NCBI GenBank assembly: GCA_016722375.1
Contig: JADKJG010000005.1
Coordinates: forward strand, 310,001-374,000
Reading direction: 5' to 3'
DNA from: Bacteroidota bacterium
GTDB taxonomy: Bacteria; Bacteroidota; Bacteroidia; Chitinophagales; LD1
Length of the DNA: 64,000 bases
The notes beneath the pieces are model-generated. The model was not told the DNA's origin. It saw only the letters and a list, made by a program, of their open reading frames with translations, and ran no database searches. The position numbers were made by a program, and so were the translations under genes. Below are positions 25,634 through 35,344 of this stretch, one piece after another; position 1 is the stretch's first letter, and the number at the start of each line of letters is the position of its first letter.

Positions 25634-25784
25634 TTATTTCAATCTTTGTGCAATCACCATCCAATCCCAAGGATAGGGAGCGCCCATCCATTTAGGTGAA
25701 TTATTGAATTCCGTCATTCTCGAAAACGTCGAAAATCTTCTGGCTGAGTTGCGGTGCTATTGTGTTCCAATATTTCTTATCCAT
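25634..25784 (-). pseudogene. Remnant of a SAM-dependent methyltransferase gene
   Basis: From an ATG at 25784 the frame reads MDKKYWNTIAPQLSQKIFDV then FENDG, which looks like the N-terminus of a class I methyltransferase. After about 27 codons it meets a stop. In another frame the next bases read EFNNSPKWMGAPYPWDWMVI then AQRLK and a stop, which looks like the C-terminus of a related protein. The middle of the gene therefore appears to be deleted. It precedes the Wzm gene on the same strand, so it was probably once the first gene of that operon. The family call is moderate, since only two short ends remain. Confidence 0.5.
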
Positions 25785-25929
25785 AATGAATTCTGTAAAG
25801 AAGATAATTCAATGCCTTTCACGTATCAATTTGAAGAAATGAAAGGGAGAGACTGAATCGTTTCCGGTGGATAACAAATCTGTTTCAGTAAAATTCATTC
25901 GGTTTGATTATCCTTAGAATTCAAAATTT

Positions 25930-25981
25930 TATTTTCGCCCTATTAATTAATTGGAACCTCGTTCTGCTTCAGAACGGGGTT
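25930..25981 (+). promoter_or_regulatory. Possible promoter and leader hairpin of mfd
   Basis: TATTTTCG at 25930-25937 differs by one base from the TAnnTTTG box of this phylum. Downstream, AACCTCGTTCTG (25955) and CAGAACGGGGTT (ending 25981) pair over 12 positions with one T-G wobble around a CTT loop. The hairpin ends ten bases before the mfd start codon, where it could affect ribosome access. There is no run of T, so it is not a simple terminator. Confidence 0.4.
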
Positions 25982-25991
25982 AAATCTTTTT

Positions 25992-28900
25992 ATGAATATT
26001 GAAGAATTACTAAAGGCATATTGCGAAAGCGAATCGGTTAAGCGACTTACCAGTCAATTAAGCGCTAATGGTGGTCTGAAAAGGAATATCCATCTTAAAG
26101 GCCTGCTCGGCTCTCAGGATTCCTTCATCGCAGCAGCAACTTTCAAATCATCAGAGTTCAATCATTTCTTCATCTTGCCGGACAAAGAAGAAGCAGCCTA
26201 TTTTCAGAACAACCTGAAAAACATTTTGAATGGAAAGGACATTTTCTTTTTCCCCGATTCATTTAAACGACCGCAAGATTTTTCGGAACTCAACAATAAT
26301 AATATTCTGCTTCGCACAGAAACGGTGAATCGCATCAGCAATTCTAGTTCAAGAGCCGAAATAGCGGTGTCATATCCCGAAGCCATGATTGAAAAAGTGG
26401 TAAAAGCAGATGAACTACAACAACAGACCCTTCGCATGAAGGTGAATGAAAAGTTGGATATTGACTTTGTTATTGACCTGTTGGTGGAGTTTGAATTTGA
26501 AAGGGTGGACTTTGTTTATGAACCAGGTCAATTCAGTATTCGCGGAGACATCGTGGATATTTACTCCTTCGGCAATGAGTTTCCTTATCGCGTTGAGCTA
26601 TTCGGAGAAGAAATAGAAAGCATCCGCACTTTTGACCCATTGACACAGCTTTCTGTTCGCAAAATTGCTTCGGTATCCATCGTGCCCAATATTCAAACGC
26701 ATTTTGGCAATGAGAAAAAACATCGCTGCTCGAAATTTTTCCACCGAACACTGTCATTTGGATAAAGGACACGCAACTGCTTGCTGAAAAGATGGAGATG
26801 GCCTTAGATAAGGCTGCAAAATACAAACAGAGTATTGGTCATGCTTCGCTTTCAGAGAAGCATCCTCTGAATGAGGGAAAGCCGGGAGATGTTTTTCTGA
26901 ACTGGAGTGATTTGCTCAAAGGGATGCAAAACTTTCATCTGATTGAATTTGGCAGACAATCTTTTTTCAAATCAGAAGACAACATCTCCTTTCATTCCCG
27001 TCCGCAGCCTTCTTTCAATAAAAATTTTGATTTACTCATTTCCAATCTGCATGAGAATACTGAGAAGGGATATTCCAATCTCATTTTTTCGGAAAACGAA
27101 AAACAGATGGAGCGTTTCTATGCCATCTTTGAAGATTTGAAGGCTCAGATCAATTGGACTCCGGTTCGCATTGGGATTCACCAGGGATTTATAGATGATG
27201 ATTTAAAAGTAGCCTGCTATACAGATCACCAAATTTTTAACCGTTATCATAAATACAACCTTCGACAAGGTTTCAATAAAGACAAAGCGCTGCTTCTCAA
27301 AACTCTCCGCGAATTGAAGCCCGGCGATTTCGTCACACACATTGATCACGGGGTGGGAGTGTATTCCGGTTTAGAAAAAATTGAAGTGGGCGGACAGCTA
27401 CAGGAAACCGTCCGCTTGATTTATGCCAGCAATGATATCTTATATGTAGGAATTCAATCGCTGCATAAAATCTCCAAATACGTAGGAAAAGAAGGGAGCC
27501 ACCTCGCGTCAATAAACTAGGGACTGAAACTTGGTCGAACCTTAAAAAGAAGACGAAGAAAAAAATCAGAGAAATCGCTTTTGACCTGATTCAACTTTAT
27601 GCCCGCCGCAAAGCCTCTCAAGGATTTCAGTTTTCTAAAGACTCTTATCTACAAACTGAGTTAGAAGCATCTTTCATGTATGAAGATACTCCAGACCAGG
27701 CCAAAGCCACGGAAGATGTAAAACGCGATATGGAAAACATATCACCGATGGATCGGTTGGTATGTGGCGATGTGGGTTTTGGAAAGACAGAAGTCGCCGT
27801 TCGTGCAGCTTTTAAAGCAGCAGTAGAAGGCAAACAAGTAGCTGTACTGGTGCCGACTACTATTCTCGCTTTGCAGCATTACAAATCTTTCAAAGAAAGA
27901 CTGGACGATTTTGCGGTGGAAGTGGATTATATCAATCGCTTTAAATCTGGGAAAGAGAAAAAAGAAACGCTTAAAAACTTAGCGGAAGGCAAGACCAACA
28001 TCATTATTGGAACACATGGATTGGTAGGTAAAAACGTCAAGTTCAAAGACTTGGGACTGCTCATCATAGATGAAGAACAAAAATTTGGCGTGGGCACCAA
28101 AGAAACCCTCAAAAACATGAGGGCTCAGGTACACTCACTCACTCTCACGGCCACACCCATTCCCAGAACACTTCAATTCAGTATGATGGGCGCGCGAGAT
28201 TTATCCATCATCAACACGCCGCCGCCTAACCGTTAGCCCATCACTACAGAGGTTCATGCGCTTGACCCAGACATGATTAAAGAGGCAATTGAATACGAGG
28301 TATATAGGGGCGGTCAAATCTTTTTTGTACACAACCGGGTGAAAGATATTGCTGAAGTGAAGCAAATGTTGATGAAAATTGTTCCGCAAGTGGACATTGG
28401 GGTAGCACATGGTCAGATGGAAGGGCATCAATTGGAAGAGGTAGTGATGAAGTTTATCAATCGCGAATACGATGTATTGCTTTGTACGAACATTATTGAA
28501 AGTGGTATTGACATTCCAAACGCCAACACGATTATCATTAATAATGCGCATCATTTTGGATTGAGTGATTTGCACCAGTTGCGTGGTCGAGTGGGAAGAA
28601 GTAATAAACATGCCTTCTGTTATCTTTTTACCCCTCCGTTGAGTACGCTGACCAACGATGCCAGACAAAGACTCAAAACAATTGAGGAATTCAGTGAATT
28701 GGGAAGTGGCTTCAACATTGCTATGCGTGATATGGACATCCGCGGTGCAGGTAATTTACTTGGCGCAGAACAAAGCGGCTTTATTGCTGAGATTGGTTAC
28801 GATGTGTATCACAAAATTTTGGATGAAGCGATTCGCGAACTCAAAACCACTGAATTCAAAGATTTATATAAAGACGAGATGGAACGTTCTCATGATTATG

Positions 28901-29367
28901 TGCGGGACTGTGCCATCGAAACAGATTTGGAAACGCTCATTCCATCTGATTATGTTTCTAACTCTACGGAGCGGATGTTGCTCTACCGCGATTTAAACGA
29001 TTTAAAAGATGAGCCGGCCATCAAAGATTTTGAAGAAAAGCTGGTTGACCGCTTTGGGCCCATCCCACCACAAGTATATGAATTGTTTGATGCCATGCGC
29101 CTGAAGTGGCTTGCCACTAAACTCGGTATGGAACAGATCATTCTCAAATCAAAGCACCTGCGATGCTATTTTGTTGCTAACCGGGAATCAAGTTTCTATT
29201 CCTCCAGCATGTTTGGGAAAGTGTTGACTTACGTTCAGCAACATAAAGAAGGTATTTATCTGCGGGAGACTGAAAAATTCCTCGTACTGAATTTTGAAGG
29301 AGTACGTTCAATGAAAGAGGCAGAAGGAAAACTAGAAGAGATTCTTTCGGTGACAGAAAAAAAGTGA
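25992..29367 (+). pseudogene. mfd: Transcription-repair coupling factor Mfd, disrupted by two frameshifts and an amber codon
   Basis: Mfd frees stalled RNA polymerase and recruits UvrA in nucleotide-excision repair. The full reading is about 1120 residues, normal for the family, but falls into four pieces: 25992-26765, a shifted piece to 27520, 27676-28236 (the frame in fact resumes near 27500) and 28273-29367. The first shift fits loss of one A in the run at 26715-26720. The second fits loss of one C at 27499-27500. The third lesion is TAG at 28234-28236 where NTPPPNR should continue with Q before PITTEVH. The RNA-polymerase-interaction region (ETVRLIYASNDILYVGIQSL), Walker A (GDVGFGKTEVAVRAAF), the DEEQKFGVG box and LRGRVGR of the translocase are all intact. 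It may be sequencing error or real decay. Confidence 0.88.
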
Positions 29368-29397
29368 CTTTGTGTATCGAATGGGCATCTCTCAGGA

Positions 29398-29628
29398 TGA
29401 AATGATACAAACACTTTCGATTCGATGAAAAACAGAAAACGTTTGCATTCAAACTCGGACTGTTTTGTACAAAATACTTCCTGTTTGCACCAAAACACAT
29501 GCTGTCTTGTATCAAACGCCATCTATTTTGACCAAAACAGATGGCGTTTTGGTGCGAATATTTCGCGTTTGTATACAAACGAGAGCTGTTTTGTATAAAA
29601 CACGAAGAGTTTGCAACGAAACGGCTAA
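29398..29628. repeat. 21-bp-period array C (eleven units)
   Basis: Eleven contiguous 21-base units lie between the convergent mfd and xylG-like genes, starting 31 bases after the mfd stop. The core is GTTTTGTAnnAAAAC-like, followed by about six variable bases. Several cores are perfect dyads: CGTTTGTATACAAACG (16 bp), TTTTGTACAAAA, GTTTGCATTCAAAC (5-base arms) and GTTTTGTATAAAAC. The first two units (29398, 29419) are the most degenerate. The remaining ~150 bases up to 29780 show no gene and no remnant of a transporter permease. Confidence 0.9.
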
Positions 29629-29780
29629 AATGGGGTGTCTACAGACATAAAAGACTACTTAATAGCTGTTTAGGCTATAATAAACACTTGGTATAAGGCT
29701 AAAAACTGAAGCCGAAAACATGTCAAAAAGTACATTTTGGGGTAAAAAATGGGCAAAAATCGAAGCATCGTAATTTATAA

Positions 29781-31292
29781 TCAATTCTGCCCCGTCGCCG
29801 CCATCATGATTTGCTCCTGAGAGATGGCCTTCCCTATAAATTCGGCGCCCAATTTTCCTTCATGCAGTACTAAAACGCGGTCACTCATACCAATGACTTC
29901 GGGAAGGTCGGAGGAAACCATCACCACAGCCATTCCCTTTGACACCATTTGATTCATCAGTTCATAGATTTCGGCTTTGGCGCCTACATCTACCCCACGG
30001 GTAGGCTCATCGAGAAATAAAATGTCGGGATTGGTGAGCAGCCATTTACCCAAAACCACTTTCTGCTGATTACCGCCGGAAAGCGTTTTTACTTCCACCT
30101 CTGCATCTTTACACCTAATACCGACTTGAATAATTGTTTCCTTGCTTCTTTTGGATGCTTTACTACCTCTTACCAAACCACCGGAGGCCACATCCAATAA
30201 GCTCGCCAGGTTTAGATTGGTGTTGATAGATGACTCTGTTAAAAGTCCATGCCGTTTTCTGTCCTCAGGGACTAAGGCAATATAATTTTCAATAGCCTTT
30301 TGAGGAACCGTTAAATCATGCACCTTTCCTTTGAGCATCACTTCACCAGATTTTTTTCCATTCCAGGCACCAAACAAACCGGTGAGCAGTTCCGTTCTTC
30401 CCGCCCCCATCAGTCCCGCGATACCTAAAATCTCTCCGCGATAAATATCAAAACTGACATGGTCTATCTTCTTTTTATCTGGAATATCCGGATCGAACAA
30501 AGAGAAGTCTTTTACCGACATCAACACTTCTCCTCTTTGAAGATTTCTTTTGGGGTAGAAGTCAGTAATCTCGCGTCCGACCATTTGGGATACAAGTTCT
30601 CTTTCAGTAATTTCAGAAACCTTCTTCGTTGCGATGTATTGTCCATCACGCATCACGGTGACACAATCCGCGATGGAAAGTACTTCACCTAACTTATGAC
30701 TAATATAGACGCAGGTGACTCCTTTGGCTTTCAACTCACGGATGATGCCTAGTAATTTTGAGGTTTCTTTTTCTGAAAGGGCAGTAGTGGGTTCATCCAA
30801 AATCAGGATGCGTGCTTTTTTGTTGATGGCTTTGGCAATCTCTACTAATTGTTGTTCTCCAATACCCAATTCCACTACCTGTTTTTGCGGATTGATGTTC
30901 AATCCTAATTGTTGAAGCAAGCTGGAAGTGTCGGAATACATTTTATGATAATCAATCACTCCGGCACTGTTTGGTTCCCGTCCGAGAAAAATATTTTCTG
31001 CCACGCTCATGTATTTTACCAAAGCAAGTTCTTGGTGAATAACGACTACACCCGCTTCTTCCGCATCTTTGATTCCTGAGAAATTAGTGCGGCTTCCCTC
31101 AAACAGAACTTCACCATCAAAACTATGCGCAGGATAAATACCTCCGAGAATTTTAATCAAAGTGGATTTGCCAGCACCATTCTCGCCACATATAGCATGA
31201 ACTTCTCCCTGCTCCACAGAGAAGGAGACATTCCTCAAAGCATGAACTCCGGAGAAATGTTTGGAAATATTCTTGAGTTGGAGAAAAGCCAT
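29781..31292 (-). CDS. xylG: Sugar ABC importer ATP-binding protein (XylG-like)
   Basis: This 503-residue double ATPase is of the carbohydrate-uptake CUT2 type. The first half carries AICGENGAGKSTLIKIL (Walker A near 39), LGIGEQQLVEIAKAI and ILILDEPTTALSEKE. The second half has the degenerate GLMGAGRTELLTGLFG, then ALVPEDRKRHGL, LSGGNQQKVVLGKWL and ILFLDEPTRGVDVGAK. It energises D-xylose import, as judged from the binding-protein gene 2 bases upstream and the divergent xylBA genes. The expected permease gene (xylH) does not follow it; array C does. Confidence 0.9.
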   Translation of the reverse strand: MAFLQLKNISKHFSGVHALRNVSFSVEQGEVHAICGENGAGKSTLIKILGGIYPAHSFDGEVLFEGSRTNFSGIKDAEEAGVVVIHQELALVKYMSVAENIFLGREPNSAGVIDYHKMYSDTSSLLQQLGLNINPQKQVVELGIGEQQLVEIAKAINKKARILILDEPTTALSEKETSKLLGIIRELKAKGVTCVYISHKLGEVLSIADCVTVMRDGQYIATKKVSEITERELVSQMVGREITDFYPKRNLQRGEVLMSVKDFSLFDPDIPDKKKIDHVSFDIYRGEILGIAGLMGAGRTELLTGLFGAWNGKKSGEVMLKGKVHDLTVPQKAIENYIALVPEDRKRHGLLTESSINTNLNLASLLDVASGGLVRGSKASKRSKETIIQVGIRCKDAEVEVKTLSGGNQQKVVLGKWLLTNPDILFLDEPTRGVDVGAKAEIYELMNQMVSKGMAVVMVSSDLPEVIGMSDRVLVLHEGKLGAEFIGKAISQEQIMMAATGQN

Positions 31293-31294
31293 TT

Positions 31295-32335
31295 TTAGTT
31301 TGCTGCAACTTTATAAACCTCCTCTTTTTTCTGATAACCATCCTTGATGACTGTTTCCATAAGGTTTGATTTGTCAACGGTAACCGGGGTGAGCAAAATA
31401 CTCGGGACATCTATTTGTCCATTGTTGACTGTTCTTTTCGCATTCGGAACCGGTTTATTCTGAATCAGCAGGAGGGCTGCTTCTGCTGCGGCTTGAGCCA
31501 AGGGCTGAATAGGTTTATAAACGGTCATGCTTTGTGTACCTGCCACCACACGCTGACAAGCTGCCAAGTCTGCATCTTGTCCAGACACCCAAACCTTTCC
31601 TGCCAGTTTTTGTTCCTGCAATGCTTGTATGGCACCGCCTGCGGTTCCATCATTGGAAGTGACCACCGCCACTACATCATTATTGTTTTTGGTCAGCGCA
31701 TTCTCTGTATGTTTCAATGCTTCAATTGGTTGCCAGTCCATCGCCCATTGGTCGGCAACGATTTTGATTTTACCAGCGTCCATCAAAGCCTGTAAAACTT
31801 TCAATTGACCTTTACGGACTTGCTTCGCATTAAAATCAACAGGTGACCCTCCAATCAGAATATAATTTCCGGAAGGAGCATGTTCCGCTAAATATTGCGC
31901 CTGTAACTCACCCACCTGCTCATTATCAAAAGAGATATACAAATCCAAATCGCAATCGTTGACTATCCTATCATACCCAATCACTTTGACACCGTTCTTA
32001 TGAGCGTTGTTGACAATCGTAGCAGCGATTTTGGTGTTGTGCGGCACCACTACCAAGATATCTACTCCTTGAGTAATCATATTCTCTGCCTGAGCGATTT
32101 GTGTTTCGTCGCTTCCATTGCAACTTTGCACTATCACTTTCGCTCCCAGTTTTTCTGCTGCGGCAACAAAATAATCACGGTCTTTCTGCCAGCGTTCTTC
32201 CTTCAGGGTTTCGAGCAACAAGCCAATAACAGGCTGGTTGTTTTTTTCGGCATTGCCATGACATCCTGAAAACAGAATGGTCGTTACTAAGGCAAAGAAT
32301 AAAACAGATAAGGGCTTGAAAGTTTTATCAGACAT
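31295..32335 (-). CDS. xylF: D-xylose-binding lipoprotein (XylF-like)
   Basis: This 346-residue substrate-binding protein has a lipoprotein signal peptide with the cleavage cysteine at C25 (ILFSGC). The periplasmic-binding fold is shown by PVIGLLLETLKEERWQKDRD (first strand and helix), NMITQGVDILVVVPHN, VKVIGYDRIVNDCDLDLYIS, VVAVVTSNDGTAGGAIQAL and VSGQDADLAACQRVVAGTQ. The VIGYDRI..DLYISFDNEQVG stretch is typical of xylose-binding proteins. It lies 2 bases before the ATPase gene, and 61 bases separate it from the divergent xylulokinase gene, so a shared regulatory region is likely. Confidence 0.9.
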   Translation of the reverse strand: MSDKTFKPLSVLFFALVTTILFSGCHGNAEKNNQPVIGLLLETLKEERWQKDRDYFVAAAEKLGAKVIVQSCNGSDETQIAQAENMITQGVDILVVVPHNTKIAATIVNNAHKNGVKVIGYDRIVNDCDLDLYISFDNEQVGELQAQYLAEHAPSGNYILIGGSPVDFNAKQVRKGQLKVLQALMDAGKIKIVADQWAMDWQPIEALKHTENALTKNNNDVVAVVTSNDGTAGGAIQALQEQKLAGKVWVSGQDADLAACQRVVAGTQSMTVYKPIQPLAQAAAEAALLLIQNKPVPNAKRTVNNGQIDVPSILLTPVTVDKSNLMETVIKDGYQKKEEVYKVAAN

Positions 32336-32396
32336 AAATGGATTCTTTATTTTGTACAGGAGATAAAGAAAGAAATTTCTAACCCCTTTAACAAAA

Positions 32397-33896
32397 ATGT
32401 ACTTCCTCGGCTATGATATCGGCAGTTCTTCTGTAAAAGCATCTTTGATAGAAGGTGCTAACGGCAAGTTAATTGCTTCTGCTTTCTCACCGCAGACGGA
32501 AATGAGAATATCAGGCCCTAAACCCGGTTGGGCTGAGCAGGATCCGGAATTGTGGTGGGAGCATGTCAAAGCGGCAACCGCAGAGATTCTTTCCCAAAAG
32601 ACTGTGAATATAGAAGACATCAAGGCCATCGGCATCTCTTATCAAATGCACGGATTAGTTTTGGTGGACAAAAATCAGAAAGCGCTCCGTGCCGCTATCA
32701 TCTGGTGCGACAGCCGTGCCAGCGAAATTGGTGATAAGGCTTTTACTGAAATTGGCGAGAGCAAATGTTTCTCCCACTTCCTCAACTCACCCGGCAATTT
32801 CACGGCCTCTAAATTAAAATGGGTAAAGGAAAATGAACCTGAAGTTTACAACCGCATTTACAAATTCATGCTGCCCGGTGATTACATTGCCATGAAAATG
32901 TCGGGTGAGATTCAGACTACCATCAGCGGACTTTCAGAAGGAACCTTGTGGGATTATAAAGAACAGGGCATTGCGAACTTGTTGCTGAATCATTATGGTA
33001 TTTCTGAAAGTTTAATCCCTGAAATAGTTTCCACCTTTTCTATTCAATCAACACTCTCTTCAACCGCCGCCAAAGAATTAGGATTGAAGGTCGGCACCAA
33101 AATCACTTATCGTGCGGGTGACCAGCCAAACAACGCCTTCTCTCTGAACTGCCTGAATCCAGGCGAGTTGGCTACCACGGCAGGAACATCCGGTGTGATT
33201 TACGGCGTGACCGACCAAACAAAATATGATGAGCGTTCCAGAGTGAATGCCTTTGTTCATGTCAACCATGCCAAAGAAATCCCCCGCTATGGAGTGTTGA
33301 TGTGTGTCAACGGCGCTGGTGTGCTGAATAGCTGGCTCAAACAGTTTCTCAATATCAGCGGAGAATTTTCCTACGGGCAAATGAATATACTAGCTGGACA
33401 GGCTCCAGTTGGTGTTGAAGGGCTGCTCTTTTATCCTTTCGGCAATGGAGCAGAAAGAATTTTGGAGAATAAAAATCCCGGCGCCTTGCTTCAAAACTTT
33501 CATTTCAATACTCACAGCACTTCACACCTTCTTAGGGCGGCACAGGAAGGAATTGTCTTTGCCCTGAATTATGGTTTGGAAATTATGAAAGGCATGGATG
33601 TGAAAGCAAAAGTGATTCGGGCTGGAGAAGCCAATATGTTTCACAGTCCGGTTTTCTGCGAAGCATTTTCTTCGTTGACCGGAACGATCATTGAATTGTA
33701 TAATACTGACGGCTCGCAAGGCGCGGCAAGAGGTGCCGGAATTGGATTCGGCTTTTACAAAAGCTTTAGCGAAGCATTTAATAACCTGAACAAAACCCGC
33801 ACTGTTGAGCCAGATAAACATTTAGCAACAAAATATCAGGATACTTATGCCAACTGGCTAAAACATTTAAACAAAATCTTATCCCAACAATCATAA
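32397..33896 (+). CDS. xylB: Xylulokinase
   Basis: This 499-residue sugar kinase of the FGGY family phosphorylates D-xylulose to D-xylulose 5-phosphate. It begins with the ATP-phosphate motif YFLGYDIGSSSVKASLIEG, carries the substrate-contact stretch GISYQMHGLVLVDKNQ (typical MHGLV), and has TTAGTSGVIYGVTD and a late RAGEANMFHSPVFCEAFSSL then GSQGAARGAGIG. It precedes the xylose isomerase gene by 3 bases, forming a two-gene catabolic unit divergent from the uptake genes. Confidence 0.94.
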   Translation: MYFLGYDIGSSSVKASLIEGANGKLIASAFSPQTEMRISGPKPGWAEQDPELWWEHVKAATAEILSQKTVNIEDIKAIGISYQMHGLVLVDKNQKALRAAIIWCDSRASEIGDKAFTEIGESKCFSHFLNSPGNFTASKLKWVKENEPEVYNRIYKFMLPGDYIAMKMSGEIQTTISGLSEGTLWDYKEQGIANLLLNHYGISESLIPEIVSTFSIQSTLSSTAAKELGLKVGTKITYRAGDQPNNAFSLNCLNPGELATTAGTSGVIYGVTDQTKYDERSRVNAFVHVNHAKEIPRYGVLMCVNGAGVLNSWLKQFLNISGEFSYGQMNILAGQAPVGVEGLLFYPFGNGAERILENKNPGALLQNFHFNTHSTSHLLRAAQEGIVFALNYGLEIMKGMDVKAKVIRAGEANMFHSPVFCEAFSSLTGTIIELYNTDGSQGAARGAGIGFGFYKSFSEAFNNLNKTRTVEPDKHLATKYQDTYANWLKHLNKILSQQS

Positions 33897-33899
33897 ACC

Positions 33900-35231
33900 A
33901 TGACAAACATCCTCACCGGCAGCCAAGAATTTTTCTCCACCATAAAAAGCATTGCTTATGAAGGCAAAGAATCTGCCAATCCGCTTGCCTTTCGTTATTA
34001 CAACGAAAGGCAAATAGTCGGACGCAAGAGCATGAAAGAGCATCTTCGTTTTGCAGTGGCTTACTGGCATACACTCTGCGGTACCGGTGCGGACCCTTTC
34101 GGTCCGGGCACCAGAAATTATCCTTGGTTGCAGTGCAGCAATCCCATGCAGGCTGCTAAAGACAAGATGGACGCGGCCTTTGAGTTCATCACCAAAATGG
34201 GTATTCCTTTTTATTGCTTTCATGATTTCGACATCGCGCCTGAAGGAAATACCATCGCCGAATCTGAAAAGAATTTGAAAGAGATGGTGGCTTATGCCAA
34301 ACAGAAACAAAAAGATTCGGGTGTTAAGTTGTTGTGGGGCACAGCAAATCTATTTTCTCATCCACGCTATATGAATGGCGCGGCCACCAATCCTGATTTT
34401 GCAGTTGTTACTTATGCTGCGGCCCAAGTCAAAGCCGCATTGGAAGCGACCGTTGAACTGGGCGGCGAGAATTATGTTTTCTGGGGCGGGCGTGAAGGAT
34501 ATTCTTCGCTGCTCAACACCAATATGAAACGTGAGCGCGAACATCTGGCGAGGTTCTTAACGATGGCCCGTGACTACGGAAGAAAAATTGGTTTCAAAGG
34601 AACTTTCCTGATTGAACCAAAACCGATGGAGCCTTCCAAGCATCAATACGATTTTGATGCAGCTACGGTGATTGGGTTTTTGCGAGAGTTTGATTTGCTC
34701 CATGATTTTAAACTGAACATTGAGGTGAATCACGCTACGCTGGCGCTTCATTCCTTCGCCCACGAATTGCAGGTCGCTGCCGATGCCAACATGCTCGGCA
34801 GCATGGATGCTAACCGCGGCGATTATCAAAACGGATGGGACACCGACCAGTTTCCCAACAATATTTATGAAGCCACCGAGGCCATGCTCATCATTCTGGA
34901 GTCCGGCGGATTCGCCACCGGTGGCATCAACTTCGATGCAAAGGTGCGGAGGAACTCAACAGATTTGGAAGACATTTTCTACGCCCACATTGGCGGCATG
35001 GATATTTTTGCTCGGGCACTTTTAATCGCTCATGAGATTCTCGAAAAGTCGGACTACAAAAAAAATCGACGCGAACGGTACGCCTCTTTTGATACCGATA
35101 CCGGTTTCCAATTTTCAAAAGGGAAATTATCGCTTGAGCAGCTTCGCGACCTTGCTATTCAAAGTGGAGAGCCGAAACAAATTAGTGGTAAACAGGAATT
35201 GATGGAGAACCTGATTAACCGTTATATCTAA
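33900..35231 (+). CDS. xylA: Xylose isomerase
   Basis: This 443-residue metal-dependent isomerase converts D-xylose to D-xylulose. Motifs include FAVAYWHTLCGTGADPFGPGT (first split FAVAYWHTLC), YCFHDFDIAPEG with the catalytic histidine, YVFWGGREGYSSLLNT, FLIEPKPMEPSKHQYDFD (metal-binding Glu and catalytic region), NIEVNHATLALHSF and GSMDANRGDYQNGWDTDQF. The length matches the class II isomerases (about 440 residues). It is cotranscribed with the kinase gene. Confidence 0.96.
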   Translation: MTNILTGSQEFFSTIKSIAYEGKESANPLAFRYYNERQIVGRKSMKEHLRFAVAYWHTLCGTGADPFGPGTRNYPWLQCSNPMQAAKDKMDAAFEFITKMGIPFYCFHDFDIAPEGNTIAESEKNLKEMVAYAKQKQKDSGVKLLWGTANLFSHPRYMNGAATNPDFAVVTYAAAQVKAALEATVELGGENYVFWGGREGYSSLLNTNMKREREHLARFLTMARDYGRKIGFKGTFLIEPKPMEPSKHQYDFDAATVIGFLREFDLLHDFKLNIEVNHATLALHSFAHELQVAADANMLGSMDANRGDYQNGWDTDQFPNNIYEATEAMLIILESGGFATGGINFDAKVRRNSTDLEDIFYAHIGGMDIFARALLIAHEILEKSDYKKNRRERYASFDTDTGFQFSKGKLSLEQLRDLAIQSGEPKQISGKQELMENLINRYI

Positions 35232-35344
35232 ATACAACCAAGGCTTTCTTAAATAATTTAAGAGTGGAAATCTACTGGTGAAATGTAGGACGTGGAAAGC
35301 ACAGATATCATAAAGCGATAGAAAGAAATTTAGAATACAAACTG

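Noticed and set aside
29177..29650. Open frames through array C on both strands
   Set aside because: Same cause as for array D: repeat units in phase with codons and without stops; no start signal or protein pattern.
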